Made by a program: the position numbers and the translations under genes
Part shown: positions 45,419 to 54,261 of the stretch, one piece after another
How the letters are laid out: every line of letters begins with the position of its first letter
Position numbering within the stretch: the stretch's first letter is position 1
Notes under the pieces: model-generated
Seen by the model: only the letters and a program-made list of their open reading frames with translations
Told to the model about the DNA's origin: nothing
The model's database searches: none
NCBI RefSeq assembly: GCF_000203915.1
Contig: NC_008390.1
Location: 3,286,001-3,350,000 of the forward strand
DNA: 64,000 nt
Direction: 5' to 3'
DNA from: Burkholderia ambifaria AMMD
Lineage (GTDB): Bacteria > Pseudomonadota > Gammaproteobacteria > Burkholderiales > Burkholderiaceae

Positions 45419-46378
45419 ATGGCATTGCCCGCTGTCCTGCAGAACCTGACGCTGCCCGTCATCGCGTCGCCGATGTTCATCGTCAGCTACCCCGAACTCG
45501 TGCTCGCGCAGTGCAAGGCGGGTATCGTCGGATCCTTCCCCGCGCTCAACGCCCGTCCGGCCGAACTGCTCGACGAATGGCTCACGCAGATCCAGTCCGA
45601 GCTCGCCGACCACAAGGCGAAGCACCCGGACGCGGTGATCGGCCCGATCGCGGTCAACCAGATCGTCCACCAGTCGAATGTGCGCCTCGAGCATGACGTG
45701 CGCGTGTGCGTCGAGCACAAGGTGCCGATCTTCATCACGAGCCTGCGCGCGCCGGCGCGCGAGATCGTCGACGCGGTGCACAGCTACGGCGGCATCGTGC
45801 TGCACGACGTGATCAACCTGCGTCACGCGCAGAAGGCGCTCGAAGCCGGCGTCGACGGGCTGATCCTCGTCGCGGCCGGCGCCGGCGGCCACGCGGGCAC
45901 GACGTCGCCGTTCGCGCTCGTCGGCGAAGTGCGCCGGATGTTCGACGGCCCGATCGTGCTGTCCGGTTCGATCGCGAACGGCGGCTCGATCCTCGCCGCG
46001 CAGGCGATGGGCGCCGACTTCGCGTACATGGGCACGCGCTTCATCGCGACGCAGGAAGCGCACGCGGTCGAGGACTACAAGCACGCGATCCTCAACGCAA
46101 AATCGTCCGACATCATCTATACGAACCTCTTCACCGGCGTGCACGGCAACTACATCCGCGAGAGCATCGAGAAGGCCGGCCTCGATCCGGACGCGCTGCC
46201 GGAATCGGACAAGACGAAGATGAATTTCGGCGGCGACAAGACGAAGGCGTGGAAGGACATCTGGGGTGCCGGCCAGGGCGTCGGCCTGATGGACGACCTG
46301 CCGAGCGTCGGCGAGCTCGTCGAGCGGATGAAGCGCGAGTACGACGACGCGAAGGCACGGCTCGGCATCGCACGCTGA
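45419..46378 (+). CDS. nitronate monooxygenase family protein
   Basis: A 319-aa FMN TIM-barrel enzyme of the NMO/2-nitropropane dioxygenase family, oxidising alkyl nitronates. SPMFIVSYPEL opens the barrel, and the phosphate-binding region VAAGAGGHAGTTSPFALV and LSGSIANGGSILAAQAMGAD bind FMN. The conserved MGTRFIATQEAHA follows. The GGAGACATCAC leader precedes ATG 45419, preferred over the frame's earlier ATG at 45305, whose residues look non-coding. Alone in its transcript, with a terminator after it. Confidence 0.9.
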   Translation: MALPAVLQNLTLPVIASPMFIVSYPELVLAQCKAGIVGSFPALNARPAELLDEWLTQIQSELADHKAKHPDAVIGPIAVNQIVHQSNVRLEHDVRVCVEHKVPIFITSLRAPAREIVDAVHSYGGIVLHDVINLRHAQKALEAGVDGLILVAAGAGGHAGTTSPFALVGEVRRMFDGPIVLSGSIANGGSILAAQAMGADFAYMGTRFIATQEAHAVEDYKHAILNAKSSDIIYTNLFTGVHGNYIRESIEKAGLDPDALPESDKTKMNFGGDKTKAWKDIWGAGQGVGLMDDLPSVGELVERMKREYDDAKARLGIAR

Positions 46379-46426
46379 CGCACGCGGCGGGTTGCTTCAC
46401 CGCCGCGCATCACGTCGGACCAGAAA

Positions 46427-46464
46427 CGAAAAAGCGCGAACCGCACAACGGCTCGCGCTTTTTT
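46427..46464. terminator. bidirectional terminator
   Basis: GAAAAAGCGCGAACCG and CGGCTCGCGCTTTTTTC form a stem with A-run on one side and T-run on the other, between the convergent nitronate monooxygenase and LysR genes. Confidence 0.9.
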
Positions 46465-46493
46465 CATGTCCGCTCGCGGGCGGGCAGCGGCGG

Positions 46494-47456
46494 TCAGCCC
46501 GCGCGCTTGATCCGCGTGATCGGCAGCACGCGCAGGTGCGATTCGATCGACGGGCACAGCGACTGCCCTTCGAAACGCGCGGCGAGGAAGTCGACGAACG
46601 AGCGCACCTTCGCGGACACGTGCCGGCGGCTCGCATACACCGCATAGATCGGCGCCTCGTGCGGCGGCACCGAGTCGAGCAGCACCGGCACGAGCCGGCC
46701 GGATTCGATGTCGTCGCCGACCACCTCGGTGCCGAGCAGCGCGATGCCCGCGCCCGCGAGCACGGCCGCGCGCAGCCCTTCGAGATGGTTCACGATCAGG
46801 TTGCCCTTCAGGTTCACGCGCGACGCGGCGGCCGCGTCGATCACCAGCGAATCGAGCATCGTCGAATTCGAATCGCGGCGCAGGTAGTTGTGGTGCGCGA
46901 GATCGGCGATCGTCTGCGGCGTGCCGTGCTTCTCGAGATACTCGGGCGACGCGACCAGCAGGATGTGCGCGGTCGCGATCTGCCGCGCGACCAGCGACGA
47001 GGATTTCAGTCCGTTCGGCGCCGCGCGCACCGCGACGTCATAGCCTTCCTCGATCAGGTCGACCACACGATCGGACAGCGTCATGTCGACGATCACGTCC
47101 GGGAACCGGCCCGCATAATCGGTGACGGCCTGCATCACGTGCCGCAATCCGAACGCGGACAGCGACGTCACGCGCAGGCGGCCCTGCGGCACGACGCTCG
47201 CGGCGCCGACCGCCTGTCCGGCTTCGTCGAGTTCCGACAGCGCCTGCACGAGGCGCTCATAGTATTCGCGTCCCGCCTCGGTCGGCGCGACGCGTCGTGT
47301 CGTGCGATGCAGCAGCCGCGCGCCGAGCTGCTGCTCGAGATGCATCACGTGCTTGCTCGCCATCGCGGCCGACATCTGCATGCGCTCCGCCGCGCCGACG
47401 AAGCTGCCCACTTCGACGACGTAGCGAAACACATTCATGCTGACGAGGGTATCCAT
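46494..47456 (-). CDS. LysR family regulator (CrgA-like)
   Basis: A 320-aa LysR protein. The N-terminus MDTLVSMNVFRYVVEVGSF with AAERMQMSAAMASKHVMHLE is the winged helix region of the large CrgA/AaeR-like branch. The effector domain has VRAAPNGLKSSSLVARQI and YLEKHGTPQTIADLAHHNYL. It follows the porin gene on the same strand after 171 bp and a terminator, so it is probably transcribed alone. Its target is unknown. ATG 47489 would add 11 residues. Confidence 0.88.
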   Translation of the reverse strand: MDTLVSMNVFRYVVEVGSFVGAAERMQMSAAMASKHVMHLEQQLGARLLHRTTRRVAPTEAGREYYERLVQALSELDEAGQAVGAASVVPQGRLRVTSLSAFGLRHVMQAVTDYAGRFPDVIVDMTLSDRVVDLIEEGYDVAVRAAPNGLKSSSLVARQIATAHILLVASPEYLEKHGTPQTIADLAHHNYLRRDSNSTMLDSLVIDAAAASRVNLKGNLIVNHLEGLRAAVLAGAGIALLGTEVVGDDIESGRLVPVLLDSVPPHEAPIYAVYASRRHVSAKVRSFVDFLAARFEGQSLCPSIESHLRVLPITRIKRAG

Positions 47457-47540
47457 CGAACTAGCTCGCAATTCCTGGGAATCATGCAATTACGAGATAG
47501 GGTAACAAAGGCAAGGAAACCAAAAGGTCAACAATGGCAA

Positions 47541-47567
47541 AACGGCGCAACAGTAAGCGGCGCCGTT
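47541..47567 (-). terminator. terminator of the porin gene
   Basis: On the minus strand AACGGCGC and GCGCCGTT form a perfect 8-bp stem with an 11-base loop followed by TTTG, about 60 bp after the porin stop and before the LysR gene. Confidence 0.65.
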
Positions 47568-47627
47568 GCGGGACGGGAAACGGGCGGGCGGCACGCGCGG
47601 TGTCGATTCGCGCCCGCCATCGTCTCG

Positions 47628-48704
47628 TCAGAACTTTGCGCGGATGCCTGCGCCGAACGTGTTGCCGCTCGACAGGCCGCTGATGTGGTCGTTCATGTAC
47701 GCGGCGTAGACGTCGGTGCGCTTGGACAGCGGATAGTCGTAGCCGACGGCCCAGGTCTGGCGCGTCTGGTCGAGGCCGCCGCCGTCGCGCGAGTACGCAT
47801 ACGACGCCATCGCGTTGCCGACGCCGAGCGGCACCGACACCCCGCCCTGCGCGGTATTCACGTGCCAGCTGCCGGCGACCTGGTCGTTCTTCGTATACAT
47901 ATACTGGCCGAACAGCTTCACGTACTTCAGGTCGTAGGTCGCGCCGACCAGCCCGATCCCCTGGCTCTTCATGCCGGTCACGAGCGAGCTCAGGTCCTGC
48001 GGGCCGTTGTTGAAGTTCACGTACTGGTAGACGGCGGTCGCGGCGAACGGGCCGTTCGCGTAGTTGAACTGCGCGCTCCACTTCTTCGAGCGGTTGTCGC
48101 CGGCCGTGTTGCCGAGCGCGTACATCGCGCCGAAATTCAGGCCGCCGAACGAAGGCGACGTGTACGACAGCGCATTGTTCCAGCCCGAATCGCCCACCGC
48201 GCCCTGGTCGCTCGGATAGGTCGGGAACGTGCCGAGGCCGAGGAACACGTGGTACACCATCGGCGAGAAGGTGTACGAATCGTAGAACGGGTTGAACAGG
48301 ATCGTCGACAGGAACAGGTGCGTGGTCAGGCGGCCTGCCGTCACCGTGCCGTACGGCGAGCTGACGCCGACGTACGCGTTGCGCGCGAAGAACGTATCGC
48401 CCTGGAAGCGCCCGAACTGGCCGTTCTGCGCGCGGAAGAAGCTCTCCAGCGTGAAGATCGCCTTGTAGCCGTTGCCGAGATCCTCCGCACCGTGCAGGCC
48501 CCAGTACGAGGTCGACATCCCGCCGCCCGACACGTTCCACGCGCGATCGCCGCCCGGGAACTTGGTTGCGCCGATCCATTCGTCCACCTGACCGTAGAGC
48601 GAAACGCTCGACTGCGCGTGGACGGGTGCGGCGGCCGCCACGCAGGTGGCCGCGGCGATCAGCTTGACGGACGTGCGCGACGCACGGCGAGCGAATGCTT
48701 TCAT
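47628..48704 (-). CDS. general outer-membrane porin
   Basis: A 358-aa porin of the beta-proteobacterial OmpC-like family. A Sec signal peptide ends at PVHA, the mature protein starts QSSVSLYGQVDEWIG, and the barrel ends in the required phenylalanine (GAGIRAKF). LESFFRAQNGQFG and FFARNAYVGVSSPYGTVTAGR are typical of the family. GGAG lies 8 nt before ATG 48704; the longer frame from 48791 lacks a signal at its start. Forms a trimeric diffusion channel. Confidence 0.93.
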   Translation of the reverse strand: MKAFARRASRTSVKLIAAATCVAAAAPVHAQSSVSLYGQVDEWIGATKFPGGDRAWNVSGGGMSTSYWGLHGAEDLGNGYKAIFTLESFFRAQNGQFGRFQGDTFFARNAYVGVSSPYGTVTAGRLTTHLFLSTILFNPFYDSYTFSPMVYHVFLGLGTFPTYPSDQGAVGDSGWNNALSYTSPSFGGLNFGAMYALGNTAGDNRSKKWSAQFNYANGPFAATAVYQYVNFNNGPQDLSSLVTGMKSQGIGLVGATYDLKYVKLFGQYMYTKNDQVAGSWHVNTAQGGVSVPLGVGNAMASYAYSRDGGGLDQTRQTWAVGYDYPLSKRTDVYAAYMNDHISGLSSGNTFGAGIRAKF

Positions 48705-49070
48705 GGGATCTCCAGGTTTTGTCGAAGTCGATAAGTGGCGCGAGCGTTGTTTTTTGGAGCCGATTGCTTGCGTCGTATGGGGCGCAGCCATCTTTACGGA
48801 TCATTTGTCCGGTCAAAATTGCGCGCACTTATTGCGGGTATAGCGGCGGCATTAACTTCGCGGCATCGACACATGGCCGCACGCGTCGCGGCGGGCCTGC
48901 GCGGGGCAGGCACGCGACGGGACGGCCGCGGGACGGCGCCCGTGCCGGGCGCGAAAGATAGCGCAATGCGGAGGGAAAATCAGCGGAAATCTGCGCGCGA
49001 CTGTGGCGGATTCGCATCACAGCCGGCGAGGGACGAGCGCGCGGCGGCGCTCAGCGAACGCGCGGGGCGC
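48705..49070. other. intergenic region upstream of the porin
   Basis: About 365 bp holding the porin promoter, in an AT-richer part around 48740-48850 (GTTGTTTTTTGGAGC, TTTACGGATCATTTG). The remainder is GC-rich with no repeat or gene that I can support. Confidence 0.4.
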
Positions 49071-49559
49071 TCAGTTTCGGTAGAACGGGGAGAAATACGG
49101 CGAGTGGGCGGCAGGTTCTTCCTGCGCGCGCGGGGGCGGCATCGGACGGCCGCCGCGCTCCTCGTTGTAGCGCGCGACGTCGGCGCGGATCGAGCCGGCA
49201 CGCATCGGCACGTTGCCGCCGCCCGGCGGGCGCGGCATCTGGCGCGAGTCGGCGCTGATCGGGCGATACGGGCTTTGCGCGGCGTAATGGCCGTAAGACG
49301 GCGTCGGCCGCAGGCCCCAGCGGGAGCCGTAGCCGCTCACGCCGCCGGCACGCGCGCCGCCCGGCGGCAGCGCACGGCGCCAGACCTGCGCGCTGGCGGC
49401 CGACTGGCCGTACGCGTGCATGTCGCCGCCGCCGAAACCGTGGCCGCCGAACGCATGACCACCGTGCGGCGGTTGCGCGAGCGCGAACGGCATCAGCAGC
49501 GTGCCGAGCACGCCTGCCACCCATCGTCCGACCTTCAGTTTCACCCGTTCCGTCATCAT
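49071..49559 (-). CDS. secreted Gly/His/Pro-rich protein of unknown function
   Basis: A 162-aa hypothetical. The N-terminal 28 residues form a Sec signal (VKLKVGRWVAGVLG, cleavage near FALAQ). The mature part begins PPHGGHAFGGHGFGGGD, a histidine/glycine-rich stretch that could bind metal, and continues with many prolines, arginines and tyrosines and no obvious fold. It ends YFSPFYRN. A second ATG lies one codon in. No family recognised. Confidence 0.65.
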   Translation of the reverse strand: MMTERVKLKVGRWVAGVLGTLLMPFALAQPPHGGHAFGGHGFGGGDMHAYGQSAASAQVWRRALPPGGARAGGVSGYGSRWGLRPTPSYGHYAAQSPYRPISADSRQMPRPPGGGNVPMRAGSIRADVARYNEERGGRPMPPPRAQEEPAAHSPYFSPFYRN

Positions 49560-49888
49560 TCATTGCCTGTTACCGCTCGCCGCCGGTGTTTTTCGGCTGA
49601 CGCAAGCCTTTCAGCAGTAATTTATGAGCGGCCTGAAACGGTGTCGAGCCAAAAAGTGTTAGGTCGCCGGCATCGGTGTAACACCATGTTACTGCTAGGT
49701 TTTTTCACTTCCGCGGCCAATCGTGGAAGAACATTCTTCTGCTCATTCGCGCGCCGTCCGGTGGCCCTGCCGCATTCAATGGATTCATCAATCGATTCTC
49801 ACAATGAATTTGTCTCTTGAATGAGCAGCCGGGACAATATCGGCTTCGCGCGCGCGATGCGCGCCGCCGTTTCCGAATCGAGCTCCCG
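49560..49888. other. divergent intergenic region with GGTGTAACACC palindrome
   Basis: About 330 bp between the secreted protein and the BASS transporter. GGTGTAACACC near 49674 is a perfect 11-base palindrome preceded by AAAGTGTTAGG, a possible operator. TTTTTTCAC and AAAACG-type AT patches nearby would suit promoters. Confidence 0.4.
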
Positions 49889-50932
49889 ATGGCCCGTCCC
49901 CGTTTCCTTCCTGACAACTTCACGCTCGCGCTCGTCGGCACCGTCGTGCTCGCGAGCCTGTTGCCGTGCCGCGGCCCGGCCGCCCATGCGTTCAACTGGG
50001 CGACCAACATCGCGGTCGGCCTGCTGTTCTTCCTGCATGGCGCGAAGCTGTCGCGCGAAGCCGTCGTCGCGGGGGCGACCCACTGGCGGCTGCATGCGGT
50101 CGTGCTGCTCAGCACGTTCGCGCTGTTTCCGCTGCTCGGCCTCGCGCTGAAGCCCGTGCTGCAGCCGCTCGTCACGCCGACGCTCTATGCCGGCGTGCTG
50201 TTTCTGTGCACGCTGCCGTCGACGGTCCAGTCGTCGATCGCATTCACGTCGATCGCGAAGGGCAACGTGCCGGCCGCCGTGTGCGCGGCGTCCGCGTCGA
50301 GCCTGCTCGGCATCTTCGTGACGCCGGCGCTCCTCGGGCTGATGATCACGTCGCAGTCGGCCGCGGCCGCGTCGCCGTGGAGTACGGTCGGCAGCATCGT
50401 GATGCAGCTGCTCGTGCCGTTCGTCGCCGGCCAGCTGCTGCGGCCCGTGATCGGCGGCTGGATCGAGCGCAATCGCGGCGTGCTGCGCTTCGTCGACCAG
50501 GGCTCGATCCTGCTCGTCGTCTACGTCGCGTTCAGCGAGGCCGTGAACCAGGGGCTGTGGCACCAGATTCCGGCGCGCGCGCTCGGCGGCCTGCTGGTCG
50601 TCAACGTCGTGCTGCTCGTGATCGCGCTGGTGCTGACCACGATCGTCAGCAAGCGGCTCGGCTTCAACCGCGCCGACCAGATCACGATCATCTTCTGCGG
50701 ATCGAAGAAGAGCCTCGCGGCCGGCGTGCCGATGGCGAAGGTGATCTTCTCCGCGCAGGCGGTCGGCGCGATCGTGCTGCCGCTGATGCTGTTCCACCAG
50801 ATCCAGCTGATGGCGTGCGCGGCGCTCGCGCAGCGCTGGGGCGCGCGCGACCTGAGCGGCGAGCGCGACGGCGAGGATGCCGCGGCCGGCACGGCGCGCA
50901 CGCAGGGCACGCTGAACGCGGGCAAGCGCTGA
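49889..50932 (+). CDS. BASS family transporter (YfeH-like)
   Basis: A 347-aa inner-membrane protein of the bile acid:sodium symporter superfamily, close in wording to E. coli YfeH: LLFFLHGAKLSREAVVAGATHWRLH, CTLPSTVQSSIAFTSIAKGN, SASSLLGIFVTPALLGL and IIFCGSKKSLAAGVPMAKVIF. About ten hydrophobic segments. The substrate is unknown. ATG 49889 (MARPRF) fits the homolog's start; the frame is open from a TTG at 49817. The 3' end lies in a 91-bp duplication that continues past the stop. Confidence 0.88.
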   Translation: MARPRFLPDNFTLALVGTVVLASLLPCRGPAAHAFNWATNIAVGLLFFLHGAKLSREAVVAGATHWRLHAVVLLSTFALFPLLGLALKPVLQPLVTPTLYAGVLFLCTLPSTVQSSIAFTSIAKGNVPAAVCAASASSLLGIFVTPALLGLMITSQSAAAASPWSTVGSIVMQLLVPFVAGQLLRPVIGGWIERNRGVLRFVDQGSILLVVYVAFSEAVNQGLWHQIPARALGGLLVVNVVLLVIALVLTTIVSKRLGFNRADQITIIFCGSKKSLAAGVPMAKVIFSAQAVGAIVLPLMLFHQIQLMACAALAQRWGARDLSGERDGEDAAAGTARTQGTLNAGKR

Positions 50933-51058
50933 CGCGGAGGCGGCGTGGCCGGCATCGCTGGCCCAGGATGCTGCGGCCGGCGCGGCGCGCACGCAGGGCA
51001 CCCTGAAGGCGGGCAAGCGCCGACGCGGCAACGGCGCGCCCGGCATCGCTGGCCGCGC
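50876..51058. repeat. 91-bp tandem duplication at the 3' end of the transporter gene
   Basis: GATGCCGCGGCCGGC at 50876 and GATGCTGCGGCCGGC at 50967 begin two 91-bp copies that share GCGCGCACGCAGGGCAC, GCGGGCAAGCGC and GGCATCGCTGGCC. The first copy encodes the last ~19 residues and stop of the transporter. The second has a changed stop region (CGCCGACGCGG) and is non-coding. Confidence 0.85.
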
Positions 51059-51225
51059 CAGGGTAGGCACTTTTCCGCTCCCGCCTCGGCCCCCGCGTCG
51101 TTCCCTTTCAGCCCTCACGTGACGCCCGCACCATCGACGTGCATCGCGTCACGAAATCTTCATTCAATTCTTCGCGCGCGCTGCCGTTAAAGTCGGGCGT
51201 CCCGTCGCCTCGGCCGCCCTCCTCC

Positions 51226-53064
51226 ATGCCCGCGCCCCATCCTGACTCGTCCGTTGCTCCCACCACGCGCCTGATCGCGGAGCGCGCGCTCGCCGCCGTG
51301 TTCCAGCCGATCGTCGATCTCGGATCGGGCACGGTCGTCGGCTACGAAGGCCTGATCCGCGGCCCGAGCGGCACCGACCTCGAGCCGCCGGCCGCGTTGT
51401 TCGCGCAGGCCGCCCGCGACGGCACGACCATCGCACTCGAGCAGGCGGCCGCGCTCGCCTGCCTCGACGCGTTCGCGGCGCTCGGCTGCGACGGCAAGCT
51501 GTTCCTCAACTTCAGCGCGGGCACGATCGTGCAACTCGTGCGCGAACGCGAGCGCGTGCGGCAACTGCTCGGCCGGGCCGGCGTCGGCGCCGAGCGCATC
51601 GTGATCGAGCTGACCGAGCAGACCGCGATGCCGGACGTCGCGCGCATCGAGCCGGCGGTCGCGTCGCTGCGCGACGCGGGCATCCAGTTCGCGCTCGACG
51701 ACTACGGCACCGCGAACGCAAGCATGAACCTGTGGTTGCGCCTGCACCCGGATGTCGTGAAGATCGACCGCTTCTTCATCCACGACATCGCGCGCGACCC
51801 GCTCAAGTTCGAGGCGGTCAGGGCGATGCAGCACTTCGCGCACGCGAGCGGCGCGCAGCTGATCGCGGAAGGCATCGAGAACGCGAGCGACCTGATCGTC
51901 GTGCGCGACATGGGCATCTGCTGCGTGCAGGGCTTCCTGCTCGGCCGGCCGAACGCGCGGCCGTCGCCGGTCGTCGCGCCGGCCGCGCGCGACGCGATCC
52001 GCACCCCGCACATCGCGGTGTTCCCCGGCGCGACGCGCACCGCGCGGCCGGCCGGCACGATCGCGGCGAAGATGCTCGTGCCTGCGCCGGCGCTGCCGCG
52101 CGATGCAACCAGCAACGACGTGCTCGACCTGTTCAACCGGATGCCCGGCCTGCACGCGGTCGCGCTCGTCGAACGCGGGCGGCCGGTCGCGCTCGTGAAC
52201 CGGCGCGGCTTCATCGACCGCTTCACGCTGCCGTACCACCGCGAGGTGTTCGGGAAGAAGCCGTGCCTGCAGTTCGCGAACGACGCGCCGCTGATGATCG
52301 ACAACGCGACGTCGGTCGAGCAGCTCGCGATGCTGCTCGCGAGCCACGACCAGCGCTATCTCGCGGACGGTTTCGTGATCACCGAACACGGCCGCTACCT
52401 CGGGCTCGGCACCGGCGAGAGCCTCGTGCGCGCGGTGACCGAGATGCGCATCGAGGCCGCGCGCTACGCGAATCCGCTGACCTTCCTGCCCGGCAACATC
52501 CCGATCAGCGCGCACATCGACCGCCTGCTGGAGCGCGACGCCGGCTTCCATGCGTGCTACGTCGACCTGAACCAGTTCAAGCCGTTCAACGATCAGTACG
52601 GCTACTGGCAGGGCGACGAAGTGCTGAAGTTCGCGGCGACGGTGCTCGCCGGCGTATGCGATCCGCAGCGGGATTTTCTCGGGCACGTCGGCGGCGACGA
52701 TTTCCTCGTGCTGTTCCAGCGCGACGACTGGCGCGCGCGGGCGACCGACGCGATCGCGCGCTTCAACGACGGCGCGCAGCGCTTCTACACGCAGGCCGAC
52801 CGGCTCGCGGGCGGGCTGCGCGGCGAGGACCGCCACGGCAACCCCGCGTTCTTCGGCTTCGTGACGATGGCGATCGGCGCGGTCGGCGTGCCGGCAGGCG
52901 CGCACGGCGCGATGCGCTACGGCAGCGACGAGATCGCGTCGGTCGCGGCGCTCGCGAAGCGGCGGGCGAAACAGCAGCCGGGCGGGCTCGCGGTCGTCGA
53001 CCTCGATGCGGGGCGCGCGGCGCTGCGCGAGCGCGGGGAGCCGCCGCTCGCGGCGGCGGGTTGA
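51226..53064 (+). CDS. EAL-CBS-GGDEF cyclic-di-GMP protein
   Basis: A 612-aa cytoplasmic protein with three parts. The EAL domain (about 15-235) has VFQPIVD, YEGLIRG, LFLNFSAG, IVIELTEQ, DDYGTANASMN, VKIDR, AEGIE and VQGFLLGRP, so most catalytic residues are present though loop 6 is altered. A middle region (about 300-410) resembles a CBS pair (SNDVLDLFNRMP, HGRYLGLGTG). A GGDEF domain (about 440-590) has the signature GGDDF and CYVDLNQFKPFNDQYGYWQGD. A GTP-binding or sensory role is as likely as synthesis. The start is uncertain: ATG 51139 gives 29 more residues. Confidence 0.85.
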   Translation: MPAPHPDSSVAPTTRLIAERALAAVFQPIVDLGSGTVVGYEGLIRGPSGTDLEPPAALFAQAARDGTTIALEQAAALACLDAFAALGCDGKLFLNFSAGTIVQLVRERERVRQLLGRAGVGAERIVIELTEQTAMPDVARIEPAVASLRDAGIQFALDDYGTANASMNLWLRLHPDVVKIDRFFIHDIARDPLKFEAVRAMQHFAHASGAQLIAEGIENASDLIVVRDMGICCVQGFLLGRPNARPSPVVAPAARDAIRTPHIAVFPGATRTARPAGTIAAKMLVPAPALPRDATSNDVLDLFNRMPGLHAVALVERGRPVALVNRRGFIDRFTLPYHREVFGKKPCLQFANDAPLMIDNATSVEQLAMLLASHDQRYLADGFVITEHGRYLGLGTGESLVRAVTEMRIEAARYANPLTFLPGNIPISAHIDRLLERDAGFHACYVDLNQFKPFNDQYGYWQGDEVLKFAATVLAGVCDPQRDFLGHVGGDDFLVLFQRDDWRARATDAIARFNDGAQRFYTQADRLAGGLRGEDRHGNPAFFGFVTMAIGAVGVPAGAHGAMRYGSDEIASVAALAKRRAKQQPGGLAVVDLDAGRAALRERGEPPLAAAG

Positions 53065-53241
53065 ATGGGAGGCTCACCTTGCCTTTTCCGCGTTTTGTTT
53101 AGTATTTTTAGTAACGGCGTTTTCGCAGATTAGCACGTAAAAACCCGTTATTTCCGGGTATTCCCCGGTTATCCGGCCCGAATTTGGCGCCGAGTTTTAC
53201 TATACAATCGCCGTCACCCTAAACAAACCGGATCCCGAACG

Positions 53242-54261
53242 ATGGGCACCACCATTCGCGACGTAGCGCGGGCGGCAGAGGTCTCGATCGGCACCGTCTC
53301 CCGCGCGCTGAAAAACCAGCCGGGCCTGTCCGAAGCCACGCGCGCGCGCATCGTCGAGATCGCGCAGCGGCTCGGTTACGACCCGGCCCAGTTGCGCCCG
53401 CGCATCCGCCGGCTCACCTTCCTGCTGCACCGCCAGCACAACCGCTTTCCCGCCAGTCCGTTCTTCTCGCACGTGCTGCACGGCGTCGAGGACGCATGCC
53501 GCGAGCGCGGCATCGTGCCGACGCTGCTCACGGTCGGCCCGAACGACGACGTGCTGCGCCAGATGCGCCCGCACGCGCCGGACGCGATCGCGGTGGCCGG
53601 CTTCATCGAGCCCGAGACGATCGAGGCGCTCGCCGCGACCGGCCGCCCGCTCGTGCTGATCGACCTGTGGGCGCCCGGCCTGCGCTCGGTGAACATCGAC
53701 AACGCGACGGGCGCGGCGCTCGCGATGCGCCACCTGCTCGCCACCGGCCGCTCGCGGATCGCGTTCATCGGCGGCTCCGCCGCGCACTACAGCATCGCGC
53801 AGCGCGCGATCGGCTATCGCCGCGCGTTCTTCGAGGCCGGGCGGCTGTTCGATCCCGCATACGAAGTGACGATCGACGCCGGGCTCGACCCCGACACCGG
53901 CGCCACGCGCGCGATGCAGCAGCTGCTCGACGCGCCGGGCCCGCGCCCCGACGCCGTGTTCGCGTACAACGACGCCGCCGCGCTGGCCGCGCAGCGCGTG
54001 TGCATCGCGCGCGGCGTGCGGATTCCGGAAGACATCGCGATCGTCGGCTTCGACGACATCCCCGCCGCCGCGCACGCGAACCCGCCGCTCACGACGCTCG
54101 CCGTCGACAAGGAAGCGCTCGGCCGCCGCGGCGTCGAACTGCTGCTCGCCGAAGCGCCCGAGCGCACCGAGATCTCCCTGCCCGTCGAGCTGATCGTGCG
54201 GGCCAGCAGCCAGCCCGCCGGCTCACCGGCACTCGATACCGCCACGGTCACCGAATCATGA
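53242..54261 (+). CDS. LacI family transcriptional regulator
   Basis: A 339-aa LacI regulator. The helix-turn-helix and hinge (TTIRDVARAAEVSIGTVSRA, LGYDPAQLRPRIRRL) precede a periplasmic-binding-protein-like effector domain (IDNATGAALAMRHLLATG, FIGGSAAHYS, AFAYNDAAAL-like VFAYNDAAAL, IVGFDDIPAAAHANPPLTT). Its stop overlaps the start of the sugar isomerase gene by ATGA, so it is co-translated with the enzymes it presumably represses. The promoter area at 53100-53241 is AT-rich, with TTTACTATACAAT near 53195 as a possible -10 region. Confidence 0.92.
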   Translation: MGTTIRDVARAAEVSIGTVSRALKNQPGLSEATRARIVEIAQRLGYDPAQLRPRIRRLTFLLHRQHNRFPASPFFSHVLHGVEDACRERGIVPTLLTVGPNDDVLRQMRPHAPDAIAVAGFIEPETIEALAATGRPLVLIDLWAPGLRSVNIDNATGAALAMRHLLATGRSRIAFIGGSAAHYSIAQRAIGYRRAFFEAGRLFDPAYEVTIDAGLDPDTGATRAMQQLLDAPGPRPDAVFAYNDAAALAAQRVCIARGVRIPEDIAIVGFDDIPAAAHANPPLTTLAVDKEALGRRGVELLLAEAPERTEISLPVELIVRASSQPAGSPALDTATVTES

